Shown: one piece after another, positions 14,623 to 22,153 of the stretch
Layout: every line of letters starts with the position of its first letter
Position numbering within the stretch: the first letter of the stretch is position 1
Assembly (NCBI GenBank): GCA_002995645.1
Contig: PUHO01000011.1
Span: 16,780-46,635, forward strand
Source: SAR324 cluster bacterium
Lineage (GTDB): Bacteria > SAR324 > XYD2-FULL-50-16 > HCM1
Reading direction: 5' to 3'
Length of the DNA stretch: 29,856 nt
Position numbers and translations under genes: made by a program
Notes under the pieces: model-generated
The model's input: the letters and a program-made list of their open reading frames with translations, nothing else
Databases searched by the model: none
Told to the model about the DNA's origin: nothing

Positions 14623-16467
14623 GTGTCTCATTTACCTCTTATCGTTGGCTACGGCGGCATTAATCCGGCCGGAAGAAGTTCTTTTTCCCATGGTTTTAAA
14701 AGAATTATCTATTCTGCTTTATCCAAAGCGGAGCAATCTATTATCATTAAAAGTCTTGCAAAACAGATGAATTTAGACGTGACAAACGTCACTGAACAAC
14801 AAGTCCTTGATTCGTCCTTGATTCGACAATTAAACAAAGACATTATTAATGACTTTATTTTACATAAAGAAACCTTACTTTCCCCTACTAAAACTTGCGA
14901 ATTTGAGCTCGATAAACAGGACCTTCCTTGTCGGATTCCGGACAATTGGACTATCCTAAATCAAAACCAAGACAAAATACAAGTACAGATTAACAAAAAT
15001 GTACCGTTAATTCAACATGTTGCAAGTACTCCACAAGTACAAGCAGCAGGACAAATTCCATCTGGCATTATTCTAGAAAAACTCTATCAACAATCTCACT
15101 TACACCCAAGAGCTTTGCAAATGAGTATTTACGCGGCTTCTGACGCTTTACTTTCTCTAGGATTCGATTGGCAAACTATTTATTCTCATGTTAACCCGGA
15201 TAAAATCGGCGTTTATGCCGGTAGTGCTATGGGATCCCTTTCTAAACAAGGAATTGCCGGCTTTATGCAAGCAGCCTATAAAGGCGTGCGACCTTCGTCA
15301 AAACAACTAGCTTTCTCTTTTACTGAAATGCCCGGCGACTTTGTTAGCGCTTATATTCTTGGTAGCGTTGGCACTACGGGAACTATGGTCGGTGCTTGCG
15401 CCTCTTTTTTATACAACCTAAAAAATGCAACTAATGACATTCGTAGCGGCAAATGCCAGTTTGCCCTTGTTGGTAGCGCTGAAGCGCCGGTCACTATGGA
15501 AACCATTGAAGCTTACCGTTCTATGACTGCTCTAGCAGAAGATAGGCAACTTGCCAAGCTAGATAACGTAAGCATTCCTAACTACCGCCGTGCTTGCCGT
15601 CCTTTTAGCTCAAATTGCGGTTTTGTCATTAGCGAGTCTGCGCAGTTTGTTGTTTTAATGAGTGAAGAGCTAGCTCTTACATTAGGTGCGAAGATACACG
15701 GCATGGTTGGCGACGTTTTTGTTAACGCTGACGGTATCAAACGCTCTATCTCTGCTCCCGGCATTGGCAACTATATCACCTTACTAAGAGCTGCACAAGC
15801 AACGCAAACTATCTTAGACAAAAAAGCTTTACAAAACAACACGTTCATTCATGCACACGGAACAGGCACCCCGCAAAACCGTGTTACTGAATCAGATTGC
15901 TTAAATGAAATGGCAAAAGCTTTTTCTATAGACAATATCCCTGTGACAGCTATTAAAGCTTATCTTGGGCATTCTATTGGATCTGCCGGTGCCGATCAAC
16001 TTGTTGGCGCTCTTGGAACTTGGGAAACCGGCATATTACCGGGTATTGAAACAATTGATCATATTGCTGATGACGTTCAGTCTTCTAACCTTGCTTTCCT
16101 TCTTAAACATAAGCAAGTAGATCCTGATTTTTATAAAGCTTGTTTAATCAACAGCAAAGGCTTTGGAGGAAATAACGCAACCGCATTAATTCTGTCACCT
16201 AAGGAAGCTTATAACTTCCTTTATAAAAGAGCAAGCACAGCGCAACGCGTTGCTTATGAAAAACAACTAGAGCAAACAAAAGAAACGGCAAAACAACAAG
16301 AAGAAGAAAATATTCAAAATGATATTCAACCAATCTATCGCTTTGGTGAAGCAACCGCCACTACAGACGATCTTAACTTAAACAGTAATGATATAACTAT
16401 CCCGGGATTTAAACATAAAATTAAATTTGATTATACTTCCCCTTACTCTGATTCGGAATCATCTTAA
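14623..16467 (+). CDS. Long beta-ketoacyl-ACP synthase-like protein (KAS I/II fold)
   Basis: From GTG 14623 the protein has 614 residues, longer than FabB or FabF (about 410). The thiolase-fold condensing-enzyme residues are present: C259 in VGACASF, H412 in HAHGTGT and H450 in KAYLGHSIGSAG. About 140 N-terminal residues separate the first strand (LIVGYGGINPAGRSSF) from the rest of the fold, and a charged, probably disordered tail of about 75 residues follows the core. Similar long synthases occur in Gammaproteobacteria as uncharacterised relatives of FabF. It should condense acyl groups with malonyl-ACP; the product is unknown. An upstream TTG (14542) would add a hydrophobic stretch overlapping the consensus promoter, so it is rejected. 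No Shine-Dalgarno precedes GTG. The stop overlaps the truB ATG by one base (TAATG). Confidence 0.82.
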   Translation: MSHLPLIVGYGGINPAGRSSFSHGFKRIIYSALSKAEQSIIIKSLAKQMNLDVTNVTEQQVLDSSLIRQLNKDIINDFILHKETLLSPTKTCEFELDKQDLPCRIPDNWTILNQNQDKIQVQINKNVPLIQHVASTPQVQAAGQIPSGIILEKLYQQSHLHPRALQMSIYAASDALLSLGFDWQTIYSHVNPDKIGVYAGSAMGSLSKQGIAGFMQAAYKGVRPSSKQLAFSFTEMPGDFVSAYILGSVGTTGTMVGACASFLYNLKNATNDIRSGKCQFALVGSAEAPVTMETIEAYRSMTALAEDRQLAKLDNVSIPNYRRACRPFSSNCGFVISESAQFVVLMSEELALTLGAKIHGMVGDVFVNADGIKRSISAPGIGNYITLLRAAQATQTILDKKALQNNTFIHAHGTGTPQNRVTESDCLNEMAKAFSIDNIPVTAIKAYLGHSIGSAGADQLVGALGTWETGILPGIETIDHIADDVQSSNLAFLLKHKQVDPDFYKACLINSKGFGGNNATALILSPKEAYNFLYKRASTAQRVAYEKQLEQTKETAKQQEEENIQNDIQPIYRFGEATATTDDLNLNSNDITIPGFKHKIKFDYTSPYSDSESS

Positions 16468-17372
16468 TGAACTCTATTTTAAATATCTATAAGCCAAGCG
16501 GGATTTCTTCGGCAAAAATACTTAACCAATTAAAACGCGTTATAGAAGAAAAAAAAATAGGGCACACTGGCACGCTAGATCCTTTAGCAGAAGGCGTTTT
16601 ACCTGTCTTTACAGGGAAGATGACAAAACTAATCCCTTTTTTTAATGTAACGGACAAATCCTATTTTGTTACCGCTAAACTAGGCTTTTCTTCTCCTACC
16701 TATGATTCGGAAGGGGAAGTTTCTCCTGTAAAAATGCCTAGTAACTCGCCGCAGTTAATTACGCAGACCTTAAAATCGTTTATTGGAACAATAGATCAAA
16801 TCCCGCCTATGTATTCAGCAATTAGCGTACAAGGTAAGCGATTATACGAATACGCAAGGGAAGGGATTGTTATGGAAAGAAAAGCGCGGCGTATTACTAT
16901 TTATGATATAACAAATATTTGCATTCATTTTCCTTACGTTTCTTTTCACGTTCATTGCAGCAAAGGGACGTATATCCGCTCCTTAGTTCATGATTTGGGG
17001 ACGTCTTTGCAATCTGACGCTATCATTACAAAACTCATAAGAACTAGTGCCGGCTCTTTTTTTACGCTTCAAAATACGATTTTTCTTGACCAAGTAAAGA
17101 AAATAAAGGAAAATAGAATTTTATTCCATTCAGTAAATGAAATATTTCCTTCATGGATTCATTTATCTCTTGAATCAAAAGAGCAAGAGATAAACTTAAA
17201 AAACGGGCAACCTTTATTTTTTAAGAAGCAAAACATTCATTGCCAATTACTTGAAAATAAAGCATATCATGCCTATATTTTAGGAATAAATAAACAACTG
17301 TACGCTATTGGTTTTCTTGCATTCAGCCCGGATAACCATTTTGTTTTTACACCAAAAAAAGTGTGTATATAA
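16467..17372 (+). CDS. truB: tRNA pseudouridine-55 synthase TruB
   Basis: The 301-aa enzyme makes pseudouridine 55 in the T loop of tRNAs. The start segment NIYKPSGISSAKILNQLK and the motif GHTGTLDPLAEGVLP with catalytic D38 are diagnostic. Y/SAI substrate contacts follow (PPMYSAISVQGKRLYEYAREG near residues 111-131), and a KGTYIRSLVHDLG segment near 168-180 matches the family. The C-terminal part (about 220-301) fits the PUA-like region. ATG 16467 shares its A with the ketoacyl synthase stop, implying translational coupling; rpsO begins 30 bases downstream. A run of nine A near 16549-16557 lies inside the gene. Confidence 0.95.
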   Translation: MNSILNIYKPSGISSAKILNQLKRVIEEKKIGHTGTLDPLAEGVLPVFTGKMTKLIPFFNVTDKSYFVTAKLGFSSPTYDSEGEVSPVKMPSNSPQLITQTLKSFIGTIDQIPPMYSAISVQGKRLYEYAREGIVMERKARRITIYDITNICIHFPYVSFHVHCSKGTYIRSLVHDLGTSLQSDAIITKLIRTSAGSFFTLQNTIFLDQVKKIKENRILFHSVNEIFPSWIHLSLESKEQEINLKNGQPLFFKKQNIHCQLLENKAYHAYILGINKQLYAIGFLAFSPDNHFVFTPKKVCI

Positions 17373-17402
17373 TTATTAATTACGCTGGATAAAGGATTTA
17401 TT

Positions 17403-17669
17403 ATGTTGACTCAAGAACAAAAACGAGAACTTATTAAGAAATTTGGCTCATCTGAAACAGATACCGGATCTATCGCCGTACAAATCGCATTATTAACGCA
17501 TCGAATTTTATATCTTACAGAACATTTCAAAACGCATAAACACGACCATCATTCACGACGTGGATTACTAAAGCTTGTCGGGCAACGCCGCCGCTTACTA
17601 AATTACGCAAAAAAACACAATATTGAAGAATATCGTAGTTTACTTGCCCAGCTTGGTATTAGAAAATAG
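17403..17669 (+). CDS. rpsO: 30S ribosomal protein S15
   Basis: The 88-aa protein has exactly the usual S15 length and sequence: an N-terminal helix with QEQKRELIKKFG, the T-x-TGSIAVQIALLTHRI helix, 'HKHDHHSRRGLLKLVGQRRRLLNYAKK', and the LGIRK end. It binds 16S rRNA helices 20-22 early in small-subunit assembly. AAAGGA precedes ATG. It sits between truB and pnp, the common bacterial order; S15 often controls its own mRNA, but no such structure could be identified in the 30-base leader. Confidence 0.97.
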   Translation: MLTQEQKRELIKKFGSSETDTGSIAVQIALLTHRILYLTEHFKTHKHDHHSRRGLLKLVGQRRRLLNYAKKHNIEEYRSLLAQLGIRK

Positions 17670-17723
17670 GCATTCACATTAACACATTGATGAAATATAT
17701 AAATAACAAAGAGAAAATAAATT

Positions 17724-19811
17724 ATGGAACAAAAAGTATCCCTTCAATATGAAGGGAAAGAAATAACAATCTCAACCGGTTCGGTTGCCAACCAAGCTAA
17801 TGGCTCAGTTTGGGTTACCTATGACAACACAACTGTCTTAGTAACGGCAACGGCACAAAAAGAAGCTCCAACAAATACGGACTTCTTTCCTTTAACCTGT
17901 ATTTATCAGGTGAAAACCTATTCGCAAGGTAAAATTCTCGGTGGATTTATTAAAAGAGAAAGACAACTTTCAGAAATGGAAACGTTAATCTCTCGTATTA
18001 TAGATCGCCCGATTCGTCCTCTTTTCCCGGATACATTTAAATCAGAAACGCAAGTTATTGCAACAGTAGTAAGCTATAGCCATGATGCTAACCCGGCTAT
18101 TGCCGCTGTTCTTGGAGCAAGCGCTTCTTTATTAATTTCTAACCTTCCGTATACAACGCCCATTGCGGCTATTAACGTTGGACGAATCGACGGAGAATGG
18201 ATTGCTAACCCTTCACCAACACAATTGCAAGAAAGCGATATTGACTTGTTTCTTGTAGCAAAAGAAGACGCGATTGTCATGGTAGAAGCAGGTTGTAAAA
18301 TTGTATCTGAAAAAGATTTACTTGCCGGTTTAAAGTTTGGCTTTAAAGCAGTACAACCATTAATCAAAATACAAGCTAAACTACAAAAATTAGCTGGTAA
18401 AGAAAAATGGGAAGCTCCGGAAAAAGAAGATCTTTCTGATTTAGAAAAGAAAATTGCAAAGCTAGCTAAAAAAGATCTAGATAGTGCTTTAGATATCACT
18501 GATAAACTAGATAGATACGCTGCTTTAGACAAGGTTAAAAGTAATCTAAAAGAAGAACTTTGTAATGAAGAAGACGCTGATGCATATACGTCGGATCAAG
18601 TTAGTTCTGTTTTTAGTGAATTAAAAAGAAAAACTATGCGCGATAATATCCTTAAAAAAGAAGAGCGCGTAGATAAACGATCTTTAACAGAAGTTCGTCC
18701 TATTACATGCCAACCGGACACGCTTCCACAAGCTCACGGCTCTGTTATCTTCACACGTGGAGAAACACAAGCTCTAGTGGTAGCTACCTTAGGCACAAAA
18801 GATGATGAACAAGTAGTAGAAGATCCATCTGGCGTTTATTCTAAAAATTTCTTTTTACACTACAACTTCCCTCCATACTCTGTTGGTGAAGTTAAACGAC
18901 TCGGCGCTCCTGGCAGACGAGAAATTGGACACGGTAATCTAGCAGAACGAGGCTTACGCCCTGTTTTACCTAGTAAAGAATCTTTTCCTTACACTATTAG
19001 ATTAGTTTCGGAAATCCTTTCTTCAAACGGTTCTTCTTCTATGGCTAGTGTTTGCGGTGGCTCTCTTGCCATGATGGATGCCGGCGTCCCTATTTCCGAA
19101 TCTGTTGCCGGCGTTGCTATGGGAATGGTATCGGAAAAATCAAAACACGCTATTTTAACAGATATTCTTGGCGATGAAGATCATATTGGAGATATGGACT
19201 TCAAAGTAGTTGGTACCAAAAACGGTGTCACTGCTTTACAAATGGATATTAAAATTGACGGTCTTTCTTTTAAACTTCTTGAAGAAGCGCTTACACAAGC
19301 AAAAGAAGGTCGCTTACACATAATTAACGAAATGGAAAAAAAATTGGCTACACCAAAAGATAAAGTTTCACCTTTAGCGCCTCGTTTTATACAACACCGC
19401 GTACATCCTGATAAAATAAAAACTATCATCGGTGCCGGTGGGAAAACTATAAAAGCTCTACAAGCTGAAACTAATACAAAAATCAATATTAACGATGAAG
19501 GAATTGTTACTATTGCCGCATCACAACAAGAAGATGCGGAAAAAGCAGTCGCTATGATTCGCGAACTTACTAAAGAAGTTGAAATTGGAACTATTTATGA
19601 AGGTCGTATTGTAAAAATCATGGAATTTGGCGCTTTTACAGAAGTACTTCCAGGAATACAAGGTTTGTTACATGTTTCTGAAGTAACCGGTGAAAGGATA
19701 GAAAAATTGGAAACAGTTTTATCTGAAAACCAAATCATCAAAGTAAAAGCTATTGGACATGATAAGCGTGGAAAATTAAAACTTTCTATGCGTGACGTTC
19801 CGCAAGACTAA
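17724..19811 (+). CDS. pnp: Polyribonucleotide nucleotidyltransferase (PNPase)
   Basis: The 695-aa enzyme degrades RNA 3' to 5' with phosphate. The two RNase PH domains are present: the first includes DRPIRPLFP (about residues 94-102), the second the FFxHYNFPPYSVGE and GAPGRREIGHG blocks and the catalytic acidic cluster DILGDEDHIGDMDF. A KH domain carries IIGAGGKTIKAL, and a C-terminal S1 domain (from 'GTIYEGRIVKIMEFGAF') ends in GKLKLSMRDV. The first domain is unusual in reading GGFIKRERQLSEMETL where most homologues have GKREGRPS-like residues. The gap from rpsO is 54 bases. A tRNA gene begins 10 bases after the stop. Confidence 0.97.
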   Translation: MEQKVSLQYEGKEITISTGSVANQANGSVWVTYDNTTVLVTATAQKEAPTNTDFFPLTCIYQVKTYSQGKILGGFIKRERQLSEMETLISRIIDRPIRPLFPDTFKSETQVIATVVSYSHDANPAIAAVLGASASLLISNLPYTTPIAAINVGRIDGEWIANPSPTQLQESDIDLFLVAKEDAIVMVEAGCKIVSEKDLLAGLKFGFKAVQPLIKIQAKLQKLAGKEKWEAPEKEDLSDLEKKIAKLAKKDLDSALDITDKLDRYAALDKVKSNLKEELCNEEDADAYTSDQVSSVFSELKRKTMRDNILKKEERVDKRSLTEVRPITCQPDTLPQAHGSVIFTRGETQALVVATLGTKDDEQVVEDPSGVYSKNFFLHYNFPPYSVGEVKRLGAPGRREIGHGNLAERGLRPVLPSKESFPYTIRLVSEILSSNGSSSMASVCGGSLAMMDAGVPISESVAGVAMGMVSEKSKHAILTDILGDEDHIGDMDFKVVGTKNGVTALQMDIKIDGLSFKLLEEALTQAKEGRLHIINEMEKKLATPKDKVSPLAPRFIQHRVHPDKIKTIIGAGGKTIKALQAETNTKININDEGIVTIAASQQEDAEKAVAMIRELTKEVEIGTIYEGRIVKIMEFGAFTEVLPGIQGLLHVSEVTGERIEKLETVLSENQIIKVKAIGHDKRGKLKLSMRDVPQD

Positions 19812-19821
19812 CTTGCTTTAT

Positions 19822-19894
19822 GGCCCTATAGTTTAACAGGATAAAACGGAGGATTCCTAATCCTTTGCTCCGTGTTCGAGTCGCGGTGGGGTCA
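19822..19894 (+). tRNA. tRNA-Arg (anticodon CCU)
   Basis: The 73-base cloverleaf folds completely. The acceptor GGCCCTA pairs with TGGGGTC, with one G-U and one U-G pair. The D stem is GTTT/AAAC, the anticodon stem GAGGA/TCCTT with loop TTCCTAA, and the T stem CCGTG/CGCGG with loop TTCGAGT; the discriminator base is A. The anticodon CCU reads AGG arginine codons. CCA is not encoded. It lies 10 bases after the pnp stop, so it is probably processed from the same transcript. Confidence 0.95.
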
Positions 19895-19916
19895 TATATT
19901 CTTCCCTCAACAATAC

Positions 19917-19949
19917 CAGTGCCTATCGTTTTTCTACTGAAAGGCACTG
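19917..19949 (+). terminator. 8-bp hairpin after tRNA-Arg
   Basis: CAGTGCCT (19917-19924) pairs perfectly with AGGCACTG (19942-19949) over a 17-base loop. A C-rich stretch, not a T tract, follows. It may end the pnp-tRNA transcript in a factor-dependent way or protect its 3' end. Confidence 0.4.
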
Positions 19950-19996
19950 CCCCCACACTAACAATAGCATTCGCTTAATTTCTACAAAATATTTTT

Positions 19997-22153
19997 ATGT
20001 CTTTATCTAAAAAAACAATAATTAAATATATTGTCTTTGCTCTTGTTATTACTTTATTTATTTATTTTCATACTCAGTTTACACATCTTTTTTCTTTATC
20101 CAATTTACAAGCTAACAGAAGTCATTGGACAGAAATCTACCATCAACATGCCATACTATTCATTGTTGCCGCTATTCTTGTTTATATTATAGTAACCGCT
20201 TTAGCTTTGCCTCTTGCCGTTGTTTTATCTCTTGGCTTTGGTAGCTTTTTTGGTCTTTGGATCGGTTTATTCATTACCAGCATTGGCTCTACTCTTGGAT
20301 CTAGCCTTTCTTTTTTACTTAGTCGTTTCTTATTTCAAGATTTTATTAAAACTAAGTTCAAATCTAAATTTCAACTCATTAATGAGCAATTTCAAAAAAA
20401 CGGCGCTTCTTATCTATTTACCCTTCGTTTAGTCCCTGTTTTCCCTTTTTTCATGGTAAATTTAGTCATGGGGTTAACGGCTATTCGGTTAAGCACTTTT
20501 TTTCTAGTAAGTTGGATAGGCATGCTTCCCGGCTCTTTTGTGTACGTTTTAGCCGGTAGTAAACTAGCTAATATACATTCTGTAGGCGATATTTTTTCTC
20601 TTGATATTATACTTAGCTTTTCTTTACTTGGTATTTTACCTTATATTATAAAATATTTCGTTTCTTTACGACATCATTACAAGCTATATAAACCTTATGT
20701 AAAACCAAAAAAGTTTGATTATAATCTTGTCGTACTTGGTGCCGGTTCTGCCGGTTTAATTGGTGCTTATATGGGATCAACTATCAAGGCAAAAGTAGCT
20801 TTAATTGAAATGGGAAAAACCGGCGGTGACTGTTTAAACTCCGGCTGCATTCCAAGTAAAGCTCTTTTACATATTGCTAAATTCAAAAACATAATAGACG
20901 AAACAAAAGCATCTGGCTTACATTCCGCACAAGTTACTTTTGATTTTACAGAAGTAATGAAACAAGTAAAGCAGGCTATTGCAACGATAGAACCGCATGA
21001 TTCGTTTGAACGATATGCGGCATTAGGAGTAGATTGCTTTCAAGGACAAGGATACGTAGTAGATCCGTATCACGTTAAATATAACGATACTGTCATTACA
21101 ACAAAAAATATTTTAATTGCAACAGGCGCATCGCCTTTCGTTCTTCCTTTATCAGGTTTAGCAAAGAATGATTTTGTTACAAGTGATACGATTTGGGATT
21201 TAAACAGCTTACCAAATAAATTTATTATTATTGGCGCCGGTCCTATTGGTTGCGAACTAGGACAAGCTTTTTCTCGTTTAGGTAGTCAAGTAACAATCCT
21301 AGAAGCAGAACCGCAATTTATGAGCAAACAGGATATAGAAGTTACTTCTATGTTAGAAGAAAAATTCAAAAATGAGAATATTACAATACGTACCGGAACG
21401 AAAGCACTGCGTATTGAAGAAAAACAATCTGTCCGCTATTTAATTTGTAGCCATAATGATACGGAAATAAGCCTTCCTTTTGACAAAATATTACTTGCCG
21501 TTGGAAGAGTACCTAATAGTAGTAATATTGGCTTAGAAGAGCTTAATATAACCATTAACAATAGAAAACAAATAGAAACTAACAAGCATCAACAAACAAA
21601 CTTCCCTAATATCTTTGCAGCAGGCGACGTAACAACGAATTTTCAATTTACGCATATGGCTTCGCATCAAGCGACTTTTGCAGCGCTAGGGGCTTTATTA
21701 AAGCCTTTTATACGCTTTTTTAACGCTACGCCTAAGTTTATTCCTTCTTGTATATTCACAGAACCGGAAGTAGCAGTCATAGGATTAAACGAAACGGCAG
21801 CAAAAGAGCAAAACATAGAGTACGAAGTTAGTTTATACAGCATGCAAGATCTAAATCGTGCTATTGCAGAACAAGCTAATACGGGTTTCATAAAAATACT
21901 TACAAAACCAAAAACAGATAAGATTTTAGGCGTGACTATAGTCGGACAACATGCCGGCGAAACAAGTAGCGAGTTTTTACTTGCCATGCAAGCTAATCTT
22001 GGATTAAAGAAAATTATGAGAACCATGCATATTTATCCAACTTGGGCTGAAGGCAACCGCTTAGCTGCCGGCGTATGGCAAAAAAAGAAGGTTTCTATTA
22101 AACTGCTACAATGGTTTGCGCGATTTCACCAATGGCAAAGAAAAGAAAACTAA
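19997..22153 (+). CDS. TVP38-type membrane domain fused to an FAD pyridine-nucleotide disulfide oxidoreductase
   Basis: The 718-aa protein joins two modules. Residues 1 to about 230 form a TVP38/DedA-like (SNARE-associated) membrane domain with FGSFFGLWIGLFITSIGST and LRLVPVFPFFMVN signatures. From about residue 240 comes a mercuric-reductase or dihydrolipoamide-dehydrogenase-like enzyme: FAD-binding VLGAGSAGLIGAYMG, redox Cys pair C279/C284 in GGDCLNSGCIPSKALL, NAD-binding IIGAGPIGCELGQAF, an FAD motif ending in FAAGDV, and a dimer domain with HIYPTWAEGN containing the conserved His and Glu. It lacks the HMA domain and C-terminal Cys pair of true mercuric reductase. Such fusions are known in proteobacteria but their substrate is not. 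The stop overlaps that of the convergent ribonuclease by four bases. Confidence 0.86.
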   Translation: MSLSKKTIIKYIVFALVITLFIYFHTQFTHLFSLSNLQANRSHWTEIYHQHAILFIVAAILVYIIVTALALPLAVVLSLGFGSFFGLWIGLFITSIGSTLGSSLSFLLSRFLFQDFIKTKFKSKFQLINEQFQKNGASYLFTLRLVPVFPFFMVNLVMGLTAIRLSTFFLVSWIGMLPGSFVYVLAGSKLANIHSVGDIFSLDIILSFSLLGILPYIIKYFVSLRHHYKLYKPYVKPKKFDYNLVVLGAGSAGLIGAYMGSTIKAKVALIEMGKTGGDCLNSGCIPSKALLHIAKFKNIIDETKASGLHSAQVTFDFTEVMKQVKQAIATIEPHDSFERYAALGVDCFQGQGYVVDPYHVKYNDTVITTKNILIATGASPFVLPLSGLAKNDFVTSDTIWDLNSLPNKFIIIGAGPIGCELGQAFSRLGSQVTILEAEPQFMSKQDIEVTSMLEEKFKNENITIRTGTKALRIEEKQSVRYLICSHNDTEISLPFDKILLAVGRVPNSSNIGLEELNITINNRKQIETNKHQQTNFPNIFAAGDVTTNFQFTHMASHQATFAALGALLKPFIRFFNATPKFIPSCIFTEPEVAVIGLNETAAKEQNIEYEVSLYSMQDLNRAIAEQANTGFIKILTKPKTDKILGVTIVGQHAGETSSEFLLAMQANLGLKKIMRTMHIYPTWAEGNRLAAGVWQKKKVSIKLLQWFARFHQWQRKEN

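Noticed and set aside
16549..16557. Run of nine A inside truB as a possible frameshift switch
   Set aside because: Long A runs are common in AT-rich genes, and the truB frame is intact through it.
18074..18532. 152-codon antisense frame in pnp
   Set aside because: pnp is fully conserved on the other strand; the frame has no ribosome site or recognisable domain.
20214..20432. A 72-codon frame inside the fusion oxidoreductase gene
   Set aside because: It is an alternative frame of the TVP38 membrane segment, hydrophobic by composition only.
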